Positions 51,304 to 62,800 of a DNA stretch of 64,000 bases are shown here, one piece after another. The notes below the pieces were generated by a model. The model saw only the letters and a program-made list of their open reading frames with translations, made no database searches and was not told the DNA's origin. The stretch is from Enoplosus armatus (taxonomy: Eukaryota > Chordata > Actinopteri > Centrarchiformes > Enoplosidae): assembly GCF_043641665.1 (NCBI RefSeq), contig NC_092188.1:14901704-14965703 (forward strand), given 5' to 3'. Each line of letters opens with the position of its first letter. Within the stretch, counting starts at the first letter, position 1. Position numbers and translations under genes: made by a program.

Positions 51304-52787
51304 GAGGTCTGGTAAGCTCACTTCTGTCTAACTTTACACTCACAGATTTCATTAAAACTTGTAGTCTTCAACCCCAACCGACGCTGACACAAATGACATC
51401 GCTTGCAGCAGTTTATCAGACTCCGTGCAGCTCTTTCTGGGGCCACAACAGGCGTTTATACATTTTTTCCACATATGTAGTAGTACTCCCCAAGAACCTG
51501 TAAACAGACTTTGGACATCAAGATATAAAGATTTAAAGAAGTTGTACCAATTTAACACTATTATATCATTTTGACATGTTGTGGGGAGGGTGTTTTTCAG
51601 TCAAGAGGAGGCATCAAAGAAAATATTCATAACCCTGGGGCCTTTCTTTTTAATAAAGTGATATACAAAGTTCGGCCCCCTCTCACCAGCCCAATAATGT
51701 TCGTACAGTCCCTCATGACTCTCGGCTGGCAGATGGCACCCAGTTTGAATCCCTGTCTCTGCTCCTCAGCAGGGAATACCAGAGTATTTGCCGCCTTGTG
51801 AAACATCCAGTAAATCTGCTTCAGAGCTTTTTGCACTTCTGGCTTTTCTAAAAACACCCCAGGCAGCCAGGAGGTCTGATTATCTGTGTTACAGCAGGCG
51901 TCTATCACACAAAGCAGCAGGCCAAATTGCTAAATCCATTACCAGAATCTCTGCAGATTCATCATCTCAACAACTAATTCCTTTTGGGTTTATTTTCGAT
52001 CTTTAGTTTTGGGTTATATGGTTTTGACTCAGCACTGACAGGTTGTGTGCGGTGTCAGCCAAGATGCTGTGTTTCGTGAAAGGCCTCACTTACAGTAAGT
52101 AGGTGTCCACTGTTGAGACGCCTAAACGTCTGTTATGTTGAAAGATTTACACGACTGCAATATTGTGGTGTAATGGAGCTCCAGTCGTGCTTTTATCCGA
52201 GCTGCAGATAATTGTGTCCCTCTCACACATAAGCCGGGGAACAAGTGTCGTCGAGATGAAACAAAATCTATCTTCAAAACTATTGGCATGCTCTGAGCTT
52301 TTGATGCTACCAAGGTAATACTACTGTAGCAACAGTGAGAGCTGCTACAAACGCTTCAGCAAGGTTCCCTCTGGTTTCCCTCTGTTAATTTGTTTGAGTG
52401 CACGAGCAACCATTAGTTAGGGTCAGAAGATGAAAGTGTTTAATTATCTGCGTGTCACTCTGGAACTAGTCTACAGTGTCTCTGTGTAAAACTGTACACA
52501 TTTGATAGCAAATTATTTTTAAAAAACGCCTGTTGCATGTGCATTCAAGCTCTCAGAGAAAACAAAAGATGCAAAATGCAGAACAACACTGTTTCTGTGT
52601 GGGCGGAGATCACGGTTGCACTTGAGTTTTCAGACGTGACAGTGTGGTGCTGTAGACCCGACTGCTCTGTTGAATAAAGCACTTTGGTATTCACATTTTA
52701 AAAAGCAGTCCAGTGAAGTCAGGAGCCAGCTCATGGTGTTTGACTAAATTATTCATTTTGTTGCTTTTTCGTTTTGTCTTGGTGAAC

Positions 52788-52823
52788 ATATAGGCAGAGC
52801 CATCTATATAGGCAGAGCCATGT
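52788..52823. repeat. 18-bp tandem duplication
   Basis: Two adjacent units, atataggcagagccatct and atataggcagagccatgt, differ at one base; a recent slippage duplication. Confidence 0.85.
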
Positions 52824-53299
52824 ATATTTCATGGGGAACATGCTGTATGCTCTGCTCTGCTGCACAGAGAAAATCACAAGTGTCACTGTCTGTCTGGTCT
52901 CTTGGTGGGAGGATGTCTTGAATCGGAGCTTCTGAGATATTTAGACTGAGCATTTCAGTTATTTGAGATGTATCTTTCAACATCCACAAGAGTGTGAGAG
53001 AGAAATGAATGCAACTGATGCCTTCGAATCAGGTTTCTATTCTCTGAGACGTCAGTAGTCTTTCAGCAGTGAATGATTCCAGCCCTTTAATGTGCGCAAG
53101 ACATTAAATGTAAAACCAGTTGAACATATAATAGGACCATAATGCATTTCCAACACATCTTCTCATTCAAGTGTTAACTGCATCTGTAATTAATGTCTCA
53201 GTGGGTATCGGCCAATCATGACTGTTTGTAGTCCACTTGCACTCCGGTGTGACCCGAGTAGTTGAGTGTACACAATCCACATGCAATGAGAATCTGAAG

Positions 53300-56200
53300 T
53301 GTTTTTAAAAGATAGTACAGCGTTTTATTTTGATGAGTATACAAAACCTGTGATGGAAGTGGCAGTCAGTCAGGGCTTTGGGCCTGTGTCACTTTTAAAC
53401 AGTTAAAGGATGGTGATATTCTGTATTTGTCTTATTGTCAACAAAGCAAGTGAAACGACAAAAACCAACAATGACTTAAGTATTGTGTGTCCTTCCTGTG
53501 TGCCATAGAGCTGTTGTCCAAAAACTATCAAACACACATAAAGGAGCCAAACTGTTGCACTGGGTGACATGTTCCTTCATTACCGTAAACATGGGCACTG
53601 TAGTTTATTTTGAGTGGAGTCCCACATACACCATTCTGCTGCTGTAAATACTCACTAGAGCACCAAATCTGCCGCTGAAAATAGTCCCCAAGAAATGCAC
53701 TGCACTCAATCCTGTTTGAGTACAGTAAACTTTAAAACTACAGCGCCCAGCTTTTTTTTATAGTATATTTAAAGATTTACATCTTCAGGCAACACATTGT
53801 TATTTTTGGTCTTTTTAAAGGATTTGTTGACAATAACAAAATATATAATATCACCGGCCTCATTCTTCAAGTGACACATAAAATAAAATACATAAAATTA
53901 GAGTAGAATTCTCCAGGGCATCTGGTGGCCAGAAACCCCAATATCATTCCTGACTTACTTCATATTGTGCTTTCATTTATTCACTCACATTTACACACAC
54001 ACTGTAGACGTGTCATATTTGTCCCTGTGACCGGCGGCCTCTTCCAGATCAAAGGCCCCTGGGCCCAGTCAATATTGCCCCGATCAGTAATCAATTCTTG
54101 ATAATACCAGAAATTACATGTCTAACTCCCATGAGGCCTCACTGGCATTTACAAAGAGTATAAATGTCAACAACAACCACAGAAAACTAAATATTAGATT
54201 AAAACTGAAAGTTATTTACAACAATATTTCAAATTAAAAGCACTTACAAGATACACCTTCTGGTATTCCATAATGACAGTTGTATTAAGACAAAAAGCAG
54301 TTATTACACCTATACGAGAAGGTACTTTATATACTGTATCTGTTGAAACACAAAATGTGAAAACATTTAAAGATAAATCACTTTTCTCTACAAAACAATT
54401 CACTTTTTGCAAAAAGAAAGAAACATAATGCTGAGTAAGGCATTATGGTACATATTTTCATTCAGCTGAACATACCTGTATTGTTGACCACACCTCAGAA
54501 AACATTTACAAATGCTCTTCTTACAGTGATGGCCATGAAAAAGTTAGAGACAGTCCAGACAGGAGACAGAAACAATAATCTTTTTTTTTTTTGAAGATTT
54601 AGAATGCTTCACTTAACATTTATAGCACTTAGTGTAAATACATAATTATATCACATTTGATTTTACTAATTGCTTACAAGTGAAGCTTAATGTTACAACA
54701 ACATTGAAACACTATCACTTAATATGCTGTTACAGAACAATATTATGTTTATACTTGATATATAGATGCCTTTTTTAACAAAACTGCATCGCTGCAGTGG
54801 CAAGATTAGAGGCATCGGTTTGACTGTTTTCTCAAAATGGGCAAATAAATGTCTTCTCACTGCCCTAATCTCTTCCTGCAAGTGTCCAACGATCATTAAT
54901 GGAAAATAGTCCATTAGCTGTAATATGTGTAGGAAGCTTCTTGATGCTTGTTAATGCGTTTGATCCAGACTTGCATCCATGCCAGTTTGAGGTCATTCAG
55001 TCACAACTATGAGTTGTGAACAGCAGAGCCACTGTCCCCTACAGCTCCTCGGTTTACTGTCAGCTGAATGTTTCAGTTGTGCAAAAAAACAGAGCAACCA
55101 AAGTGCTTGAGGAGAGGAAACAATGAGTGAGCTGAAGACTGATGTTTCACGGCGAATATATATTGGAAGCGCCAGTCATCTCTGTTTGAAGGCTGTATCT
55201 CTATGTTATTTAAGACGTCATTCACAAGCACCTTTCATGATATATCGGATGGATGTCGCTGTGGTCCCAACAGAATTTCACCTCCTTAATTAACGATTCT
55301 TAATTATGTGTGTGGCCTTTAAATATTTCTCATCTTACCGTCACAAGAACGGGCATGAAATTGGATACATCCTGTAATTTAAATATTACAGACACAGTGA
55401 AAATATACTCTCAGCTAAACATTCACACTATTGGATTCTCATTACCTTCCCAATATGGTTGAGTGACAACACTATTACCAGCCAAGATATACATTTTTCA
55501 TTGCGATGGCTCTGTACTCCAGCACACTGGACGTAAGTTTAAGTCCTGACTTAAAGTAAATTCAGCTTTAAAAGTGTAAATTCAGCTTTAAAGCCTCTAT
55601 AAGACATATTTTTATATCAACAATGGATCAAATGACCATGTGTATAGTCATTTGTAGTGAAAAACCCACAGAGAATTATGACTCCACTCTGCAGTTCCCA
55701 TCAGCTCTATGGAGCGAGATAGCATCTTTCAGCTTATTGTTTTGGTTTTTGGGCCAACAACTTGTTTTGGTTCATTCTCACTACTCAAATAGTGTTGTTT
55801 TCACCCACAGCGGGCAGCTGTTTTCAGCAAAAAGCAGAGCCAGATATTTCCCTCAGGAGTTGGTGGAGACCAAAACAGAGCTAAAGGCCAGAAACACAAC
55901 TTGAAATTAATGCTAATGTTGCTTCGTAACTGCTAGGTGTGTAAATAGGCAATTGTTTGCTAACAAGTTCATCATATCAACTTGAAAGGTGATAATATGT
56001 CAATGTTGCCATCAACAGTGTGGGAATTGTAGCCCTTCATAAATGGTCCCCCAATTTTAGGGAACAAAAAGTTATTTTACAAGCTAATATAAATCAAAAT
56101 AAATTCATCATACGTAATATTTAGCTGGTAATAAATGACTAGCTGAAGTCTGTGACCCACACATCAGCAGACAGCAGTGGTATTGTCCCTGTTGATGCTC

Positions 56201-56676
56201 TGCCAGGGCTGCACTGCAGTGCACCGCTTGCTGCTACAGGGGATTTTCGGAGTCAGTCTGGTCTTCATCAAGTACAGCCCATGATTATGTTGGATTGAGG
56301 TCGGCCAATCATACATCGGCTACCGCTTGGTCATAAAAACACTCCTTGGTGGGCTTGTCTGTGTGTTTAGGATCAATGTCCTGCCTGATAATCTGATCAC
56401 TTGGGGACTGTGTATACACTGAGCTATGAGTCTTACATTGTTCACCTAATATGGTTGTGAAGACACACACAGGCATGATCATCCTGAAAAGACAATCCTA
56501 AAAAAATTGTGTGTCACAAACCTATTGGGACATCAATACACAATCGATAATTTACATAAATGGTAGGTCAAAAGTCTACAACTGCAGACTCAGACTCCTG
56601 TGGTGGAGAACTGTGTGACCTCAGTCTGGAGGTCTTCCTCCTGAACTGTCCCCCCTCCCCACTGACCCATGCCTAG
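53300..56676 (-). other. oprd1: Possible long oprd1 3'UTR / downstream flank
   Basis: Downstream of the oprd1 stop there is 3.4 kb of AT-rich sequence without coding exons. Mammalian OPRD1 has a very long 3'UTR, so part of this may be transcribed. A reverse-strand AATAAA (tttatt on +, about 53323) is a candidate 3' end, but nearer signals cannot be excluded. A 16-bp direct repeat (taaattcagctttaaa) occurs at 55557 and 55577. Confidence 0.3.
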
Positions 56677-59520
56677 TCAGGCCGGCGGTCTCTCTGTCGT
56701 CGCACGAGCACAAACAGACACAGGCTCCCGTGTGCTATTGCGTGCTCTGGAGAAGCTGTTCTGCTCCAGACGGGAGCGATAGGGCAGGCAGAAATCCCTG
56801 AAGCACCTTTTGAAGTTCTCATCCAAGAAGGCGTACAGCACGGGGTTGAGACTGCTGTTGGTGTAGCCCAGCGCAATGCACAGGTGCCAGCTGGCCATCA
56901 CCAGGAGGTTCTTGTGGTCAATAACCACCATAGTCTTGACGATGATGAAGATGTGGATGGGGGTCCAGCAGATGATGAAGGCTGCCACGACCACCAGGAC
57001 CATGCGGGTGATCCGCCGCAGGTTCCTGTCCTTCTCTTTGGATCCCGAGAGCAGACGGACGCTCTTGAGCCGCAGGATCATCAGACCGTAGCAGATGGTG
57101 ATGACCAGGACGGGAACCACGAAGGCAAAGATGAACACGCAGATTTTCATCACTGTGTCCCAGTACCACTCAGGTTTGGGGAATCTGAGCATGCAGCCAG
57201 TGTTTCCTGAGGAATTAAAACAATTAGAGGTTTAATAGAGAGCCATGTGGAGAGGCTAATTTAAGTTAACAATCCAGCTCAAATGCGTTCTCTTTCATTA
57301 CTCCCTGAAAGTGCTGAAAAGCTTGTGTTGATAAGTGATAAGTTTTTACACGATGGTAATCTTAACAACAAACCTCAGAAATACTCACCTTTGTCTGTCA
57401 CCTTGGTAACAGCCATGATCATCACAGGGACTCCCACGGCAGAGGAGAGGATCCAGATGCAGACGTTGATGAGCTTGGCTTTGGCAGGCGTGCGGAAGTC
57501 CAGGGCCTTCACCGGATGACAAACAGCAATGTAGCGGTCCACACTCATCATGGTGAGGGTGAAGATGCTGGTGAACATGTTGTAGTAGTCGATGGCAATG
57601 ACCACTTTACACAGCGGCTCGCCAAAGGGCCACGTGCTCATCAGGTACTTGGCGCTCTGGAAGGGGAGAGTGCTGGTGGCGAGGGCGTCAGCGAGAGCCA
57701 GGTTAAAGATGTAGATGTTGGTGGCGGTCTTCATCTTGGTGTACCTGGTTGTTTGGAGGAAAAGCACGGGGCACTTTAAATTCATTCTGACGTCGGAGAT
57801 TTCATTTTATTTCAAGGTCTGTCTGCTGCTGTGCTACAAAGAAGTAGCTGAGTGTGGTTGTCTCATGATTTCCATTAAAACATTTCAAGGCTAGAAACCA
57901 ATTTATTGTTTGCTCTAATCCATTTCCTCTCTCAAACCAACAATCTGCTGTTTCCCCTCGAATAATATCGAACAACTAAAAGAGCTTTTAAGATGCATAA
58001 TGTTTTTCAGGCACTACACTAAATGCATGAGAGCTTCAACGCTCAAAGTGACTGTAAGCCTCCATTAAACCGCACTTCTAATGAGTCGATTCACCACGGA
58101 AAAATCCTCCAAAACTCCTCCTTGATTTCAGATCCACAGTGTAGTTTTTTTTTAATCTTTTACCAGAGACCAGTCTGAATAGCAGCTGAACATGTTGTCT
58201 GGCTGTTTAAAGATGAGTCCACAATATGACAGTCACATTTAATTAAATTGCAGCAACAGGCTATAAAGGGACGAGGGAAGACAAAGGGATGCTTTACCTT
58301 TTATCTTAATCGCGCACATAAAGGGATTCATTACATTACACACGTGTACTGATCTCACTGTGTAATTGCTTTGCCAGGGAGAGAGTGGGCACAACGTCTT
58401 TTATATTCACTTTGTTTGATTGTTTTGAAATTGACAAACCAAAGTACAGGCACTCATATTTCATCTTGCACACATTTCACCAGGGATTTAAGAAGCAGCT
58501 CAGGGAGATGATTGATTGACACTGGAGGGCAACCCATCACCGTCACTGCTTTCTCATTTAAGCTGCATTAGTTCAACAACAAATCATGACAGGGATCCTC
58601 AAAATCTCCAATGCATGAATTAGTGAGACGCAGCACAGCAGTCATTGCTTTTGATTTGCAGGTGAGGGGTTCAACATGCTACTTACTTTCCCATGCAAAT
58701 GAATCACCTGAGTTTACAACATCATTCCTGACAGGAATAATTGGTGCAATGAAGTAATTTCATCGGTAAGCGCCCTCCCCTCCCTTCTTGCTTGGAAGTG
58801 CGTGTGTGTGCGTGTGTGTGTGTGTGTGTGTTTGTGTTTGTGGATGGGTGTGTTGGAGAGTGGATCTCAGACACACTGAAACTGTGGGAAATTACAAAGC
58901 ACCATCATAAAAAGCAGTGAAAATTAATCTTTTTTTAGACATATTCCATTCTTTAAAATGACTATTACACTCTAGTCCTAGAATATCAAATATACCCAGA
59001 AGTGAGTTTGTAGGGTTCATTGAGGGCATTTAAAATAATCCCTGATGATGTAAAAATATATATTTATAATTCCCATAGTGGGTCTTGTTGTTAGTAGTAC
59101 TATTATATATGTGTGTGTGTGTGTGTGTGTGTCGCTTTTCACTGATAAGCAACAAATTCTAAAAGCAAACATCAACTTAGTCACGAATAACCAATATGTT
59201 TCTCTCCCTTTTCAATGTTTTTCTTGTACTGATTAGTTTCTGCTTCTCTGTTGATGATGTGTTTCTTACCTGACCACCCCGTACATGACAAGCAGGTTCC
59301 CCAGCAGCCCCACCACACAGATGAGAGAGTAGAGAGCCGTGATACACACGGCGATGATGAGACTTGTGGTGTCCCTGGTCGCAGCTCTGTTCGTCTCGTT
59401 GCTCCTTGAAGGCACGCGCAGCAGATCCTCGGAGAACGTCACATTGAAAGGAATTATGGAGAACGAGTAGCGCTCGTTGAAATCGCCAAGAGCGTCGGGA
59501 GGAAGAGTGGGGAACTCCAT
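56677..59520 (-). CDS. oprd1: Delta-type opioid receptor (class A GPCR), 3 coding exons
   Basis: Gi/o-coupled receptor for enkephalin-type peptides in neuronal plasma membranes. Minus-strand exons in transcript order: 59520-59270, 57744-57389, 57206-56677 (TGA); splice sites and phases agree, giving 378 aa (human 372). The N terminus has NxS/T sites at N26 and N41. Family signatures: [14 protein letters not shown] in TM1; the sodium-site Asp in NLALADAL; Asp in [10 protein letters not shown] (amine anchor, TM3); the [23 protein letters not shown] region; the ECL2 Cys in [27 protein letters not shown] in ICL3; CWTPIHIF in TM6; [20 protein letters not shown] in TM7/helix 8. [14 protein letters not shown] and WYWDTV favour delta over mu, kappa or nociceptin receptors. 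Two selectivity positions are mu-like (Lys in IIVKTMV, Trp in ASWHLC). A membrane-proximal Cys is in ERPPA-ended tail context (VSVCARAT). The a/b duplicate is not assignable. Confidence 0.94.
57745..59269 (-). other. oprd1: oprd1 intron 1
   Basis: Non-coding intron splitting an Arg codon after the first transmembrane segment (AG|G), a position conserved in vertebrate opioid receptor genes. It contains GT microsatellites at 58799-58840 and 59109-59133 and no other recognisable feature. Confidence 0.7.
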
Positions 59521-59690
59521 GTCTAAAAATCCAGGTGAGAGTGTAAAGCGCGCGGAGAAGAAGAAGATTTCCAAAGCAGGTACACGGGAGCGCACGACAA
59601 CTGGACGGCAGTAATGAGGCGCCCAGAGGAGGTTTGCGCTCTCTCTCTCTCTCCCTCTCTCCCTCTCTCTCCCTCTCTCCCTCTCTCTCC

Positions 59691-59729
<39 letters not shown>

Positions 59730-59850
59730 TGCGCGCGCGTGCGTCTCTGCGCGCTCCCCTTGCGCACTGGTGCACAAAGCAAGGTGTGAGGAAACTGTTT
59801 TCCTGCCCAATTCTTACCCTGCCTAAAGGGATGCCATTTGTCAAAGTGCT
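59521..59850 (-). promoter_or_regulatory. oprd1: oprd1 5' leader / proximal promoter with GA-CA repeat
   Basis: Immediately upstream of the start codon is a CpG-rich stretch (several gcgc motifs, 59545-59600 and 59729-59765). It is split by a dinucleotide array at 59638-59728 that reads (CA)n then (GA)n on the transcript strand. No TATA box stands out. An upstream reading frame runs through the repeat, but the receptor's own N-terminal Met at 59520 agrees best with family length. Whether the repeat lies in the mRNA leader or the promoter depends on an unknown start site. Confidence 0.45.
59638..59728. repeat. (CT)n-(GT)n compound microsatellite
   Basis: CT units interrupted by CCCT are followed by about 16 GT units on the + strand. 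It lies about 120-210 bp upstream of the oprd1 ATG. Confidence 0.92.
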
Positions 59851-62800
59851 TTAATTAGCTCCAGCATATAGTAATGCTTCATCACATCCAAAACAACAGC
59901 CTCTTGTTTCCACCTGCCGCCCAGCAGCTCATCAAACAATGCCAATATGTCAAACCCATTATTCGCATTGTTGTACAGCCTTACAGCTCAATCAATTAGA
60001 CATTGTCTTCATTGGGACATTCCTCTTATCACTGCCTGCCTTCAACCCTGAGGTACTTCTTCTCCCACTCCCCATGGCCTGTGGCCTGTGTTAGCAGAGC
60101 TGCATTAGAGGACTGACTGCTCTCACCTCCATGAAATTACCTTACTAAACCACTGGAGTGATGCAATTACCTGCCAGCAGCAGGGCTGATGACATATTTA
60201 AGATGGTTTTGATATCCTATAGCAGCGGTCAAGTTTTGTCTTGTTATCTTTTACATTCGCCGCCTGGGTAATTGTGTTGGTGTCAATTACATCTGTGTGA
60301 ACACATTGATGCACACACGCAAACATGCAGATACATTAATTTGAGAACTCTGTATTTGCTGTGGGTCAATATTTAATCAATACTGCTCACGTTTAGCCGG
60401 ATAAAACCTCATCTCTGAGGGTTTGTAATGCATCTGGAACATTTCTCATCCCTAGATGAAATAGTTTCACTGGTACCATGTTGGTTTGTAAAACACATGC
60501 ATGTTTTTTTGGGCATTCAATTTGTTAATGTTTATTTCCAATAGGGTACAGCTGCTTGAGCTGCCCAGCTGACACCATGTCATGTAAATCCATAATTACA
60601 CAAATATTTGACTGTTCATGCCAAGCAGGTGTGTCTTTTTACAGTTTTCATCAAAGCACTCATTTATCTGTAGTTGCCTTTTGTCTGTAGCCCATTGCTG
60701 TGAGCATCAGAAACCATTAGTATCATGCACCTGCGCGTGTCTGCTGAAATTGGCGCATGCATGTGCAAGTGTGCAGTCTGTTCGAGAGCGTTTCTTAGGG
60801 GTAATTGTTTATTTGAAGACAGACACATTAAAATCCTCCTATGGCTGTGTCTGCAGTGTTCATAACTGCAGCAGTCTTTATGCACTCTGCAATGTGACCT
60901 TTACAAAATCCGCCTTTAAGCGACCAGCATCAGCGCGGCACAAAGCAGGCACAGTCAGAAGAATACGGCCAGTGTGCTGAACAAAAGCTCTGAAGCCTCC
61001 CTCCTCACTGTTCCTTCTAAAGATAGATCATGTGTGTCCTCCTAAGATGAAGAGCAGTAATTAAAATCTATCTGGCTCATTTTGGGAGTTCAGCAAGCTC
61101 ATCTATCTTTCTTTAATGGGGGATGTTTGTTCAAAGCCTCTTATTAGATTTCTCGCTATCCACAGGTGAGCATGTTTCTCAACATGATGCACAAGAGTTT
61201 TTAGCCTTGCATCCTAGCAGCATGGCTCTATGGATGGATGTTAGTGGGTCATTCTGTCGGCCATTCGGTCGGTCCGCCACTTTGGTCCAGACTGAAATAT
61301 CTCAACAACTATTGAATATATTGCTATCAAATTCGGTAGAGACATTCATGGTTACCAGAGGAAGAATCCTTATGACTTTGGTGATCCTATGACTATTCCT
61401 GTAGCACCACATGTGATGATGTATATGAATGACTTTTGTGCTCCCATCTCCCATGCATCATCAGCTTCAAAATTCAATTGGTCCAACACTTTGGTTTATG
61501 ACCAAATACTAATGACATTCCCATCAGCCTCAACTATACTTTTAGTGCTATAGTGGTTAACATGGTAAAACCAAACCTGCTTAACATCAGCAAGTTAGCA
61601 TTGTCATTGTGAGCATGTACCATTTAGCTGTACCTAAATAGCCTCACAGAGCCGCTAGCCTGGCTGTAGACTCTTGTCTTGTTGTTACACTGGAGCCACG
61701 TGGGAGCAAATGTATTGCTATAAAATAGAAAAAAGAAGGCAATAGTGACATAGACAGTCATTTCAGTCTGAGTTCCTTCAGTTTTTCTCCAGATGAAATC
61801 AGACAAAGACAGAAAAAAAGAAGCACAAGAGTGACTAACATCAACAGTTCAGAGTGTAGTTGTGAAAGAGTTATAAGCTTTTGTGTTACAGAAAGTCTTA
61901 GATGTGCACAAAACAATCCGGATCTGATGTAATTGTATCAGTATAGGGTGAGTAGCCTAACTTTTAGCGAGTGTAAGATGAGGGGAGGGAGGCAGTAGGG
62001 GCGGAGAGGTCGCAGGGATTATCAAACAGACACATCCCTTCACACATGTTTGAATCCAGCCCACGACACCTCCAGAGGGCTCGGCAGTAAATTCTGGTCT
62101 TGACAGTTATCTAGCCTGTATACCTACACAACTCTGACACAGCAACCCTGATAACAACACTCAATCTCAACAACAATAGTCCAAGTGGGACAGCAACACC
62201 CCGCCGGCATGAAATGACTTACGCAGCAGTTCAGGAAGTATATTCACTAAGTTAAATTACAGTTACGGCTGGGTGGGAGAACAGTGTATGACACCTGCTA
62301 CTGCTGCAGGAGCTGTGATGATATACAGAGATTAGAGGGCTATCTATCCCCCAAATGAGGAGGACTAAAAATACTATAATGTATGTGTGCAGGGTAGGTG
62401 CTCTCTCTAATGGCAGCAGGCTGAGTGTATATGATGAGCCACATCTTTCTCTGTACACAATTTTGAGATGTGGTGGAAATGTGTTGTAAAAGAGAGAGAA
62501 ATGGGTCTAGACGTACAGTAGCCGACACAAACAAAATGCTGCTGCTGTTGCTGTTGTTGTGCTTATGTTTTCTCCCCTCGGGGAGAATCACTCATGATTA
62601 GTCTGTACAGACAGCATGATTACTCGCATCACTCATAAGCCCAGTGGAAACCATGGGAAGCATTACGCTACCTCCCCAAACCCAACACATTCATGGCTGG
62701 GAATACAGAGTGCAGACCATTTTAAATATTTAAGCTACTGAATTTAAATAGCTTGTATTGACTGAACTGTCATACTTGCAGTCATGCCACTGCTGTTATG

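Larger units (their letters stand above)
47260..53300. other. rcc1-oprd1 intergenic region, non-coding
   Basis: No gene is supported. In human, several genes lie between RCC1 and OPRD1, and no trace of their coding exons was recognised here. The region contains an 11-bp inverted repeat at 51276-51303, an 18-bp tandem duplication at 52788-52823, a short CA run at 49848-49864 and otherwise unique AT-rich DNA. Some stretches (for example 49330-49500) look non-repetitive and could be regulatory. Confidence 0.5.

Noticed and set aside
56677..57210. Classification of the receptor as mu (oprm1) because of Lys and Trp at 6.58 and 7.35
   Set aside because: Most diagnostic residues elsewhere (SAKYLM, AKAKLIN, MAVT, WYWDTV) and the linkage to rcc1/phactr4 match delta, so the two mu-like residues were reported as an oddity instead.
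59177..59844. Longer upstream starts for oprd1 (frames beginning at 59844 or 59782)
   Set aside because: The upstream part translates the CA/GA microsatellite as Thr-His and Arg-Glu repeats. Starting at 59520 gives 378 aa, matching the family, so the extension was not used. The 59782 frame is out of register with the receptor.
61123..61392. 89-codon plus-strand open frame near the window end
   Set aside because: It lies across the family D dispersed repeat, so it is not an independent gene.
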